A DNA stretch of 64,000 nt from Hemileia vastatrix (taxonomy: Eukaryota > Basidiomycota > Pucciniomycetes > Pucciniales > Zaghouaniaceae): contig JASXTE010000001.1 of NCBI GenBank assembly GCA_030280995.1, forward strand, positions 30,474,606-30,538,605, given 5' to 3'. Numbering within the stretch: position 1 is the stretch's first letter; each line of letters begins with the position of its first letter. The notes beneath the pieces were generated by a model. The model made no database searches. It saw nothing but the letters and a program-made list of their open reading frames with translations, and was not told where the DNA came from. The translations under genes and the position numbers were made by a program. This document shows, in pieces, positions 1 to 10,250 of the stretch.

Positions 1-3000
1 AATTTTTGGTCTTCAAGGTAATAATGTAGCTTCTCAAGAGCCCATACTACTGCCAAACATTCAAGTTGAGTAGCACCATATTTCAATTCACCACTTCTCA
101 GAGTACGTGAAATATAGCAGATTACTACTTCTGAAATTTTACCTTCAATAAGTTGTTTTTGATGCAAAGCAGCACCCAGTCCAATAAAACTTGCATCTGT
201 ATATAATACAAAAGGTAATTGGAAATCTGGTAAACCCAAGATAGGAGCTGTCATTAAACATTCTTTCAACTTATCAAAAGCTTGTTGTCTTTCATTATTC
301 CAAATGAAAGCTTCTGATTTCTTTATCAGTGTGGTCAGTGGCGCAGCAATTGATTGGTAGTTTTTTATATATTGTCTATAATAACCACACATTCCAAGAA
401 AAGATTGTACATTCTTTACATTTTGAGGAATGCCAATATTCTTTATTTCAGCCACTTTATTTTGGTCTACACATATTTGTAAGCCAGATACAATATGACC
501 AAGCACTTTTAAAGATTCAAACCCAAATTTACATTTTTTCAATGCAAGGGTCATTTTTATTTCATCCATTTTCTGAAATACTTTCCTTAAATGGATTAAG
601 TGTTCATCAAAAGTTTTAGAGAACACTATTATGTCATCAATGTATACCATTAACCATCCTTCAATCATTTCATTATGGAATGTTATATCCATTAACTTCT
701 GAAATACTGATGGAGCATTTTTTGGTCCAAATGGCATTCTGACATACTTATAAATTCCCATGTGTGTTGTTATCAACAAAAATTTCTGTGAATTCTTTTC
801 AACAGGAATTTGATGGTACCCTTTATTTCCATCTAGGCAACTTATATATTTAGCACCTTTAAGGCTAGCATGTATAGAGGCAATCCTTGGCAAGGGATAA
901 ATATCATCTACTGTAAATGTATTTAATGCTCTATAATCACCGCACAGTCTTGCTTTATCTTGTTCATAAGAAATTAGCACTGGTGATATTACACAATATT
1001 TTGGTGTAGATTTAACCTTCTCAAGAATGTTCATTTTTAATAACATCTTAATATTATCCTCTATGTCTTTCCTCTTCATTGGTGAAGCAGGGTATGGTTT
1101 CTTTTTAAGACTAGCAGGAATATTATCCATATCACAGGTTAAACTAATCTTCATTTCATGATCTTTTACAAGGCCAAGTTCATTTGTACCATGTGCAAAA
1201 GCCATTGGAAAAGCTTTAATTAATTCCAAAATATTATCTTTCTCAGTTTTACTTATCTGAGTGCCCAATGATGCTTTTGAAATTTCTGTTTCCAGAAGTT
1301 CCATCTCATTGGATTCTCTTCCGTTACACCGGGAATTTGTTACTGACTCAATGTGTAAGAATGTGTTAAAAGAATTTATTTTAAATTTCCTCTTACCATT
1401 CATGCCAATTGTAAAATTGTTATTAGCAGGGTCTAATTTTACACCAAATTTAGTCAGAATATCATTTCCAATGATAAAACAGTTACTACAGTTAGTATTA
1501 TCCATTACCACAAAGTCACAAGTTACCCTTACATAACCATGTTGGTGTTTAAAGAAAACAGCAGCTTTGTATTTACCAATGGGGTGTAGCACTGATCCAA
1601 AACCTCTCCAATTTTTATTTTGAAGTGGTTCAAGCTTAAACCTATATTCACTATCAATTTTCTGTAATGTATTAGTGGAAACAACAGAACCAGCAGCTCC
1701 TGTGTCCAGTACTATATTAACATTTTCACCAGAAATAATAGCTGGAACCATGATAGGTGTCATTCTAAAGTTATCAGCTTGTATATCCTTAATGATTTTA
1801 GCATCCTCAAAATTCATTAAAGATTCATTTGAGTCCATATTTAATATTGGATTTTCAAAGATGGACAAATCATCTTCCAACATACAGACTTCATTTTCAT
1901 CACTATATGAGATATTGCTGTCATAATCACTTGATTCTTTACTTGTTTCAGTTTCAGTTTCAGATTCACGTTGATTTTCAACAATATTTATGTTTTTCTC
2001 ACATTTGTGACCTTTGACCCAAAGTTTGTTACACTTATAACAAGTATTTGTTTCATACTTCTTAGGTACTACAGGTGCAGTAGGTTTTTTCTGCTTCTCC
2101 TGAAGTGTTTTTAAATTCTGAGTTTTTACAGGTTCAACATTTTGTTTATAAGTGGAATACCTTGATTCATACTTATGGTTTAATAATATTTCATTGCAAA
2201 TATTAATAAAGTCAGAATATTCAGTAACATTTAATGTTCTAGCTACAACAATGTCTCTGACAGATATAGGTAATTTATATATTATCTTATCTTTCCATAA
2301 GTTAAAATCCATATGAGGCTCAATGGCTTTTAATATTTTGTTTAAATTCATTAAAAATACCATAGGTTTGTCACCATTCAACGGATTATACCTAGTCTTC
2401 TCATAAAGTCTTTGCTGAGTAAGCCTGAATTTAGAACCTCCAAATTGTTTTTCAATAAGTTGTTTCCATTCAGCCCAAGAGTAGTCTCTACCCTCACTTA
2501 AGACAGCTTCAAACCATAATAAAGCAACATCCTTAAATAAAGAAATTAATTTTGATGTTATCTCTTCATCTGGTAACTTATATGAGAATTTAAAGTTGTC
2601 AATTCTTTGAATAAAATGTTGCCAATCAGAGCTGGCTTCCCCATCATAAGTTGGGTGCTGATCTATCTTAGGCCAGTTTTTCTGATTGGATTTTATCTCA
2701 CTAATCTTAGGTAAATTCAACAACTCATTTACTTTTGATAAATGGTCTTGTATTTCTTCCTGCACGGATTTGTGACTTACATTTTCAGATTTGACACTAC
2801 CACCAGATGGTTTTAATTGTAGTGGTATAGGGAAGGAATGAAATTCACTTTTGCCAATGAAAGGATTATTATTATATTGATTATACTTATGATTATCCTG
2901 GTTCATTAGTAGATTGGCAGTTTCAATCTCAACTTTAGTTAATCTTTGAAGCAACTCAGAGACACTTTGATTTGTCTGGGCAAAAGATAACTTTGTTCTT

Positions 3001-4073
3001 GATTCAGTTTTTAAGAAATGTGTTTCATATAATTTTTCTAACTCACAGAATTTGTTTGAAAGGTCATTATATTTATTACTCAATGAATCATATTTAAGAG
3101 TTAGAGACAAATGTTCTTTCTCTAATTCTTTGTTACGTGTTGCTAATTGAGAAATGTTTAATCTCAAGGATGAAATTGTATCACTAGTGAGCTTAACTGT
3201 CTGTTCCTCACAATCAGTCATTCTATTCCACAATGCTGAAACAATTCTATGGACAATTGGATTATTGTTAAAATATTCCATGTCCTCCTTTTCAATTCTC
3301 TCACTCTCCTGTGAACTTCTCATCTCACTAGTAGGTGGTTGCAACTGAGGGTTAACTGTATTATCATTGTAAATAGTACTGTTATTGTGGACAAAAGACA
3401 AGTCAGGTGTATCTACTCTAAAACCTAAATTTCTTAAATCCTCTATTTTTTTCACAGATTTAACATCAATAGAATTACCTATATTGTAATTATCAGTATT
3501 ATGTTCAATCTGAGAGGGTAATCTACTTACCAAGGGATGGTTGCCAGTCCTGATTTTTGGCGCTTTTTTCCTTTGTAAGGGTGAGCTGAGGAAGTCAGAT
3601 GAGGTGGTGGATCCCTGTTGCAACTGTGGCTTGTCCACTGTTGATGAAACCAGTCCCATTTCCATTTGTCTACCAGGATTTTCTCCTGGGAGTGAGTTGA
3701 CCCGCCTTGGATAGGGGGTTGCTGATTTGACTGACTGGGCTGGCCTCCCTTTAACTCTGCCAATGCCTGATTCATCTGCTGAAACCCTACCTTGCAATTG
3801 TTTTGCAACTGCTCTACCTCTTTGAACATGAGTGATTTTGATTCCTCCAACTTCAGAACCTGTTTGGCCAGGTGGGACAGTTGATCCTGAAGAGGAGGAG
3901 ACATCTTTTTTATAGTTATCTTTTTTAAGAGGGCGTCCTTTTCCTCTATACTCATGCTTTCTGCCTGGGGGTACTGTTGGCCCTCCATGGTGATGTCCTG
4001 GAAAGTTTTTGTTAGCTTTAGACCTGGTATTATAAGCAGGCTTTTCACTTACACTGTCCTGGGGAGCACTCAT
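1..4073 (-). CDS. Element A Gag-Pol polyprotein, 5' part (Ty3/gypsy, runs off window)
   Basis: Single minus-strand frame from ATG at 4073, open to base 1 (at least 1357 codons); the rest lies outside the window. I read the same frame at the Gag start, the CCHC-like knuckle CYKCNKLWVKGHKC (about 1996-2043), protease LDTGAAGS (about 1695-1710), RT YIDD (about 633-645) and RNase H (1-250). It would give capsid-like Gag, aspartic protease, reverse transcriptase and RNase H for retrotransposition; integrase is missing only because of the window edge. The frame also stays open through two intron-like segments (3998-4052 and 3479-3530). No stop or frameshift was seen, unlike elements B, D and E, so this is the best candidate for a recently active copy. 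Family assignment is firm; activity is inference. Confidence 0.9.
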   Translation of the reverse strand, partial: MSAPQDSVSEKPAYNTRSKANKNFPGHHHGGPTVPPGRKHEYRGKGRPLKKDNYKKDVSSSSGSTVPPGQTGSEVGGIKITHVQRGRAVAKQLQGRVSADESGIGRVKGRPAQSVKSATPYPRRVNSLPGENPGRQMEMGLVSSTVDKPQLQQGSTTSSDFLSSPLQRKKAPKIRTGNHPLVSRLPSQIEHNTDNYNIGNSIDVKSVKKIEDLRNLGFRVDTPDLSFVHNNSTIYNDNTVNPQLQPPTSEMRSSQESERIEKEDMEYFNNNPIVHRIVSALWNRMTDCEEQTVKLTSDTISSLRLNISQLATRNKELEKEHLSLTLKYDSLSNKYNDLSNKFCELEKLYETHFLKTESRTKLSFAQTNQSVSELLQRLTKVEIETANLLMNQDNHKYNQYNNNPFIGKSEFHSFPIPLQLKPSGGSVKSENVSHKSVQEEIQDHLSKVNELLNLPKISEIKSNQKNWPKIDQHPTYDGEASSDWQHFIQRIDNFKFSYKLPDEEITSKLISLFKDVALLWFEAVLSEGRDYSWAEWKQLIEKQFGGSKFRLTQQRLYEKTRYNPLNGDKPMVFLMNLNKILKAIEPHMDFNLWKDKIIYKLPISVRDIVVARTLNVTEYSDFINICNEILLNHKYESRYSTYKQNVEPVKTQNLKTLQEKQKKPTAPVVPKKYETNTCYKCNKLWVKGHKCEKNINIVENQRESETETETSKESSDYDSNISYSDENEVCMLEDDLSIFENPILNMDSNESLMNFEDAKIIKDIQADNFRMTPIMVPAIISGENVNIVLDTGAAGSVVSTNTLQKIDSEYRFKLEPLQNKNWRGFGSVLHPIGKYKAAVFFKHQHGYVRVTCDFVVMDNTNCSNCFIIGNDILTKFGVKLDPANNNFTIGMNGKRKFKINSFNTFLHIESVTNSRCNGRESNEMELLETEISKASLGTQISKTEKDNILELIKAFPMAFAHGTNELGLVKDHEMKISLTCDMDNIPASLKKKPYPASPMKRKDIEDNIKMLLKMNILEKVKSTPKYCVISPVLISYEQDKARLCGDYRALNTFTVDDIYPLPRIASIHASLKGAKYISCLDGNKGYHQIPVEKNSQKFLLITTHMGIYKYVRMPFGPKNAPSVFQKLMDITFHNEMIEGWLMVYIDDIIVFSKTFDEHLIHLRKVFQKMDEIKMTLALKKCKFGFESLKVLGHIVSGLQICVDQNKVAEIKNIGIPQNVKNVQSFLGMCGYYRQYIKNYQSIAAPLTTLIKKSEAFIWNNERQQAFDKLKECLMTAPILGLPDFQLPFVLYTDASFIGLGAALHQKQLIEGKISEVVICYISRTLRSGELKYGATQLECLAVVWALEKLHYYLEDQK
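3479..3530 (-). other. Candidate intron 2, element A (52 nt)
   Basis: Starts GTAAGT inside the TGG-TAA end of the small ORF and ends ATATAG before GTAATTC. The exon junction recreates TGG-TAA, so the small protein ends the same way spliced or not. Counterparts: B 39542-39599, D 55054-55108, E 60747-60804, all 3n+1. Confidence 0.5.
3527..4073 (-). CDS. Element A overprinted small ORF: coiled-coil/KWKWDW protein (spliced)
   Basis: Alternate frame inside the 5' end of gag. Removing the candidate intron 3998-4052 (GTAAGT donor, GCTAAC branch-like site, TTCCAG acceptor) joins MSAPQDS to DITMEGQ and continues to PW-stop at 3527, about 160 residues. Without splicing, an ATG in good context (ACCATGG, 3986-3988) opens the same frame. 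Order of parts: short acidic start, heptad-rich coiled coil, Gln/Pro-rich linker, KWKWDW, HPYKGKKRQ, C-terminal PW. The same order and motifs occur in elements B, D and E, where this frame is more alike than the overlapping gag frame. Function unknown; a spliced accessory protein is my inference. The alternative is an unusual Gag N-terminus joined to Gag-Pol by reinitiation. Confidence 0.7.
3998..4052 (-). other. Candidate intron 1, element A (55 nt)
   Basis: On the minus strand it starts GTAAGT after codon 7 of gag, has GCTAAC 15-20 nt before the end, and ends TTTCCAG before GACATC. Length is 3n+1, so retention keeps the Gag-Pol frame and removal enters the overprinted frame. Counterparts: B 40055-40112, D 55618-55672, E 61291-61348. 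Confidence 0.65.
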
Positions 4074-4307
4074 ATTGTTCAGAATAACAATATTTTACGT
4101 CTACAAAAGGAAAAACTCTGTGGAATTAGTAGACAAAAGATATTAGTAATTATATTACTAATAAAAAAGCAATGGAGCTTACCCTGAATTTATATCTTTA
4201 TTTATTTAAATAAAATATAAGAAAAATTCGAAAAAATCTGTTAAAAATATAATAATAAGTTTAACTATACCTCTATAAGGGTGAATAATTAGCTTACCAA
4301 GCTTTAG

Positions 4308-4378
4308 CCAAATACCAATTTAATTGGGTGTTATATTGGTGTCCAAATACCAAGTGAAATTGGGTTTATATTGGGTAC
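4308..4378 (-). repeat. Two-copy tandem repeat in element A leader
   Basis: Two copies of a unit of about 35 bp with CCAAATACCAA followed by ATTGGGT and TATATTGG. It lies in the untranslated leader (4074-4583) between primer-binding site and gag. Apart from this repeat and AT-rich sequence I see nothing else in the leader. Confidence 0.6.
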
Positions 4379-4568
4379 AGTTACTACTGTAAATATCTAA
4401 TTTTTATAATAAAAAATTAGTACAATTATTTTAAGGGTTCTTTTCCGGAATCAATGAGTTACTATGACCCACTAATATGCAGCAGACACAAATATTTGGT
4501 TTATTTTGAGCTATACTAAGGTAAAAATCACGTCCCAAGGCTTATACTAAATAATAAGTAAAATATAA

Positions 4569-4583
4569 GGAAAGACCCCCAAT
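4569..4583 (-). other. Element A primer-binding site
   Basis: Minus strand, directly inside the LTR: TTGGGGGTCTTTCC. TGG is the complement of a tRNA 3' CCA end. Related sites flank the 5' LTRs of B, D and E with the shared core CCTTTCC. Confidence 0.65.
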
Positions 4584-5761
4584 TGTCAGTATAGTCTAGT
4601 ATATAAGTATGATATAATAGTGTTTATTTATGGTACTACTACTTATTGATAAATGATTTAGTGATTAAACCTCAGGGGAAGACTAATAAAATAGTTATAC
4701 TCAAGTCAAACTCACAATACTTGGATTTAAGTGCGTGCTAGTGGTGAAAAATAGATGAATAAAATATAGTTATAGCTTTATATAAAGATAAAATCAATTT
4801 ATAGTGGCTTTATAATATATTTCTAAGGGTTAATAATTGTATAGTAGTGTTTTTTGGAGTTGTAGTAATTGATTGATGATAAATAACCATCAAAATCCCT
4901 CCTTACTTATACCCAAATCCACTGGAGTGCACAGACCTTCAATCCAGATGATGTCACTGCTATCCCCGGCAATTACAGCACTGTGAGGGCCCATAACCTC
5001 CCCATGGCGTCCACTTCAAGAAGTCTCAACACCCAGACCTCCAGTAAGGACCCTCCATCACAATTAATAATAACACTGATCCATACCATAAATAGAAAAC
5101 CCAGATAAAAGTGGATACCATAAAGAAACAGGTAAAATAAACAATCAAAAAGAGATTTAATGAAACTAAAAGCATATAAAGGAAAAAAATAAAATTTCCA
5201 AGCCCCCAATAACATCCCCAAGCATCCACATTTACCCAGAAACATCCTTCCAACCCATAAATCCGTGAATAACCATCCAAGGAAGTAATTTTAGTTGTCC
5301 AAACTGGGTGTATGCGCCTGATATAGGTGTCTATTCTTCTGTAGGCGTTGTGAGTCCACTGATTTTGTCCATATGACCTAAAATAAGCAGAAAAACAAAG
5401 GTTATAGGCTATTAAGGGGCTAAAACCCACTTATATACCTAAATATACACAATATACTGCATATTTCACTGAATATGAGATTTATGTATACATATAAGCT
5501 TATGTATGTCAATAATTACTTCATATCACTTAAGATAAGTATATTATGACTCCATTAACACCTTAATAAGTATTATTAGGCCATGGATAAGCTATTTAAA
5601 CTATTATAAGTTATATAATAGAATAATAATTATATATATATATAATAAAATAATATATATTATTATTTTAACCTTATTTTAAAGATATAAGCTTAATCTA
5701 CTTAAGGTTATATTATTTTAAGCATAAGAAATACTCAGTCCTAAGGATATTTAGGCTGACA
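4584..5761 (-). repeat. Element A 5' LTR
   Basis: 1178 bp, TGTCAG...CTGACA at the ends in plus-strand reading. A primer-binding site lies on the inner side. The minus-strand TATA-like GTATAAGTAAGG is at 4898-4914. The outer end reads GGATATTTAGGCTGACA, like the ends of the other LTRs here. The bases after it (5762-5766, ATGTA) would be the target duplication; the partner is outside the window. Confidence 0.85.
4898..4914 (-). promoter_or_regulatory. TATA-like box in element A LTR
   Basis: Minus-strand GGGTATAAGTAAGGAGG, in the same relative place as TATAAAGGGAGG in the LTRs of B and TATAAAAGGGG in those of D. Confidence 0.5.
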
Positions 5762-6458
5762 ATGTATATATTTTATTTACCAAGATTACTCAGAAACCAT
5801 ACCAATTTTTCAGAGTTTGGAATAAGCAACTTAATGTAAAAATTCTGTTTTATGGATTCTGGAAGCTTTACTTTGATGACCTCTTAGATTTGAAAATTTT
5901 AAAATAATATATTTTGTTGAAAAAATATTTATTTTTCAGACTGTAATTCTATATTGTGAAAAATAAATATTATAAATTTTTTTATATCTTATAGTGATTA
6001 TTAGTGAAAACCATTCTGTTACTTGGCAGAATTTTATTAATTCAGGTGATTGCAGAAAAAAAAAGGCAACACTTAAATAAATTTATTATTATAAATTAAA
6101 TGGTATTATTTTGATTCAAGCTATATCATAGTTTCTCCTATATTTAAAAATGCGATCAATTTGTATTCTCTTATAGTATTATGCTTTGTGCAAAATAAGC
6201 AGTTTGATAAACATGTATGCAACATTGTAAAATGTAGCGAGTCTGAAACATTTTGCTGATGCACAGTATGGATACCTACTTAATGCATGGTTGATCTGCA
6301 GGAAACAAACATTCAAAGATATCCATGGTAACCAACTTGTTGATAAACTTCTTGAGACGTAAAAATTAGCTTATTTTAGTAAGTGCTTCACAATAAATAA
6401 GTAGTTTGTTCAATTGCTACCATCCAGTAACATATTTCTTATATCCAGAAGTCTTAAA
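5762..6458. other. AT-rich gap between LTR A and CACTA transposase
   Basis: No coding signal or CACTA terminus found. It presumably holds the transposase promoter. Confidence 0.4.
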
Positions 6459-9400
6459 ATGCCACCATTTTTTCGCGTTTGTAAATGTGAAGAGCTTGGA
6501 TGTTCATCAAGAAAGCATCAGACCTCATTGGGAAGCTTTGAAGTTGGTGTAGCTTTCAAAACATCTCAGTCATACTCCAAACATGAAGAGGAAAGAAATC
6601 TCAAAGCACAGATGGTTGGTACATCCAGCGCTTCACCTAACTTAGGATCCAACATCCCAAATCTTGTAAGACATCAATATTTGGTAAATAAAGAGAAATT
6701 ATGTTTCAATTAATCTCTATTTTTTTTCTTTGCTTAGGGGCAGCCTGTTTTGGAAACATTTCAATCTCTACCACGGTCAAACAATTTGAATTTGGAAGAT
6801 CCTTATAGCCAAAAGATAATGTGGCAAGCAGCGAAACTTTCTCTTATCCATCATTTAAGCAAAGAAGGTTGTGCTGAATTTTTGCATGATGAAGTCAACA
6901 AACTCAAACTTCTTAGTGACATAGGCAAACTAGATACTAGTAGAATCATCAGCCTGATTCCCCTTTCTATAGAGACAGTTTTTATTCGATTGCAACTCAA
7001 TCCATTATTTGTCACCAAGACATGCTGTGCTAAGTGCTTTGCTCTTTATGAGTATATCCCCAAACACCAACCATCGATCTTATCTTGTACTCAACCTTTT
7101 TATTCATCCTCAAAGCGCTATTTGAAAGATTTAGGACAGAGAGAAGAAACTGTCAATTGTGATGAAAATTTGTATTTGGCTAAGTACAAACAAGAAGAAG
7201 CAATCTACCATCCTTGTAAAACATTTCATCACAACAGTTTGGTTGAATGGCTTTCAGGAAAGTTTAAACTAATCAAATTTGAGATGCTGATTGAGAAAAA
7301 AAATGATTTTCTAGAAAAAATGGAAAGGGATGTCATGAAAGATGTATATGATGGTTTTGTATGGAAATATTTTCCAGATATTTCTACGACTCGAAATAGA
7401 AGTGTTGATGTATATACAAAAACACGAGGTAATTTAATGTTTAGTTTATATGTTGACTGGTTTAGGCCGGGTGGCAATCGTATTGGAGGTCATCAGAAAT
7501 CTGTGGGTAATATCTTGTTGGTGTGTATGAACTTGCCTACAGAAGATTGATACAAAACCAAAAATCTATTTTTGTATGCTATTATTCCCGGTCCAACTGA
7601 GCCAACAAGTGAACAAATAAATCATCTTCTGAAGCCTCTTGTCAATGAACTAAAGACTCTATGGGATGGCATATTTATTGAAAAAACACCTCACTATCCA
7701 CAGGGCCGAAAAATAAGGGCTGCATTATTCTCTTTAATAGGAGAAATTCCAGCGATGCGAAAGATTGCTGGTTTTGCAAGTCACTCAGCCACTAAGTTCT
7801 GCTCTGTCTGTCATATTTCAAAAGATGAAATCGGTGAGCATCAAGTCGAAAAATTTTCCTTATGTACTCATGAGGATCATATGCACTGGGCAGAGAAGTG
7901 GAAAAAGTGCCAGTCACATTGGGAGTGGGTATCTATTGTTAGGAGTCATGGGGTTTGATGGAGCGAGCTAAATAACCTTGTATATTGGCAACCCTCGGAA
8001 TATTGCTCAATTGACTTGATGCATTCACACATGCTTGGAAATCTTAAAGATCACAGTCTAACTTTTTATCTAATACAAAATGCCGCAATCGACCTAGAAA
8101 AAAAGCTGACAAAGGAAAAAAATTGGCATGTAAGAAGAGAATATGATGATGCATGTTCTGATATATTTCTAAATAAGCAATATAAAAAACGTAGAAGCAG
8201 CTTAATCAGCACTGATGCCGATAATATTGAACCAGTGGGACGGCAAAAAAGACTACAATATAAAAGTACAATGAGACGGTCACAAACATATCTTAGAATG
8301 GATAGTGGAGGAGCTGAATTGGAAGGATCAAACAGCCAGACAAATTCATCAAGTTCTGAACATCACTTTCAAACCTTAGAGTTTGGCTCCAAACATGCTT
8401 CTGAAAGTGGAAGTCGAAATTCAACCTATAACTTAAGGCAAAAAAGTATCAGTATATCCAAAAGTGAAAGATCTAATTCATCCATTGAGACTATTAGAAG
8501 TAAGGAAGATAAAAAGAAGGGCAAAGAGAAAGAAAGTGAAAGAACTAGGAATCCACGATTGTCAGCCACTGAGCTAGAGGCAGTGTGGAATGTGATAGAG
8601 CAAACAAAAAAACCTTCCTGGATTTCACGAGTGCCAAAACAAGTAGGATCTAAAAAGTCAGGTTCCCTCAAAGCTGCTGAGTGGAATGTACTTTATACTT
8701 TTTGCTTTCCTTTGTCACTTATCCCCCTTTGGGTAGAAAAATTAAATCAAGCCGAGACATCCGTGACGTCAGACCACAAACCTAGAGAATATTATCTTCT
8801 CAAATCACTCACCACTTTAAGTTCAATTACCAACTTTTTGACTTTAAAAAATGTGTCTGCCGATGAAGTTGATGAATTAAAACAACTGCTATTGGAGTAT
8901 CGTAACTGCTTGGAAGAAGGTTGGAAAAATATCAGCTTTAAGCCAAATCTTCATTTCACTCAACATTTTCCAGAAATGATTAAACGTTTTGGTCCACCCG
9001 TAGGTATGGCTACTTGGGCTGCTGAAAGAGTTAATGGTATATTATTTGGAAATTCCAAACAATCATCATCCAGGTATTTAGTTTGGTAATTGGGTGCTTA
9101 AAAATGAAAATGAGCTAATTTATTTTTATTGAACATAGAAGAAATACCACGGACCATGCTCAAGCACTGGCATCGGAAGTCTAGGGTATTGGAACTAGGT
9201 GAAGCTGAAGATGATGCTCAGTATGGATCTAATATTAAAAAAATTGAGTATGATACAAAAAAAAGACATTTCCATTTAACTGAGGCATTATTTAAAAAAT
9301 GGGTAAGGGCACGCTTAAGAAAAGAGACATCTAAACAGGCTTTTTTACCATCAGAGAAGGTAGGAGACAGGGTAGTTGAAAATATAGAAAGCATATTGGT

Positions 9401-9826
9401 CCATGGAAAGCGTTATACAACTCATGACCAGAATCCTGGGAATTATACCATTGAATTCTACTTTGGAAAAGATAGTCAGTTTGGGCATATTGATCAGCTT
9501 TTTAGTTCAAAGGACGATAATGAAAAAGTCTATCTAATCGTTAGTCCATTTAAAGAGCTTATACCAGAAGATAAAAAAAAGGATCCCTATGAGGCGTTTC
9601 CACAAGTGCATTGCCGTTTAGTAAGAGTAGAAAAAGCGACACAAATTGTGATAAATCAAGATTCAATTATTGGACCTGCCGCCACTTTACAGCACCAAAG
9701 GGGAATGTTTGGAATAAAGTACAATGTTATCACTGCTGTTGGACTTCAGACACTAGTAAGTAAAAAATTAAACAACATGGACATTTTGTTTTTGTTAATA
9801 TGGTTGAAATTTTTTAGGATTGGTAA
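6459..9826 (+). pseudogene. CACTA (Tnp2-type) transposase, broken by two TGA codons
   Basis: Cut-and-paste transposase of the CACTA/EnSpm type. Exon 1 (6459-6665) starts MPPFFRVCKCEELGC with spaced cysteines, as in basidiomycete members. Intron 6666-6737. Exon 2 (6738-9073) carries VDWFRPGGNR with the first catalytic Asp (about 7455), AGFASHSATKFCSVC, IDLMHSHMLG with the second Asp (8013-8015), and WAAERVNG with the Glu (9024-9026). The exon after 9139 holds IPRTMLKHW and a longer C-terminal domain. Intron 9756-9817; stop 9826. TGA at 7548-7550 and 7956-7958 interrupts two of the best conserved blocks (before YKTKN and WSEL, where Arg is expected). The 9074-9138 junction phase does not fit cleanly, so an extra indel is possible. 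A Ser/Lys/Arg-rich insert (about 8150-8650) separates the second Asp from the Glu. Family firm, exon edges less so. Confidence 0.85.
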
Positions 9827-10250
9827 GAATTTGGAGGATTTGGAAAGTTTGTAATAGATCTTTGGAACAGCTAGATGCAAGATTAATAAATAAAACTTTT
9901 TGAGATGTTGCCTAAATGTTTAAGAAAACAATAACAAGGGCATTCATTAAGGTTTAGAAACCCTGCTATTAATGAGTGACATTTTATTGTAAATGTAATT
10001 CCAACTAAAAGGAATTCAATGTACTATACAAAGTCTACCTATACTTGAAAAATATTATAAATAGTTCAGAACCAGGGTTGAAAAATCTAAGGACCATATT
10101 TTTCAAGCCAATAAAACTGAGTTTTCCACTAATTTTTTCGCTTGAATATTTTATTCATTAAACTCACAATTAAAATGTATAACTAATTTCTCTTTAATAT
10201 TATCTTGTCTATATTCTGAAAGTTAATAATTTTTTTTTATAAAGCACAGA
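9827..10250. other. Intergenic spacer between CACTA genes
   Basis: 424 bp, AT-rich, no feature seen; presumably 3' UTR of the transposase and promoter of the companion gene. Confidence 0.4.

Noticed and set aside
1261..3348. Plus-strand open frames across element A
   Set aside because: They are antisense to the minus-strand gag-pol frame and show no family resemblance.
7548..7958. TGA read as a sense codon in the transposase
   Set aside because: TAA stops of the same mutational type occur in the neighbouring gene and TGA ends normal frames elsewhere; mutation is the simpler cause.
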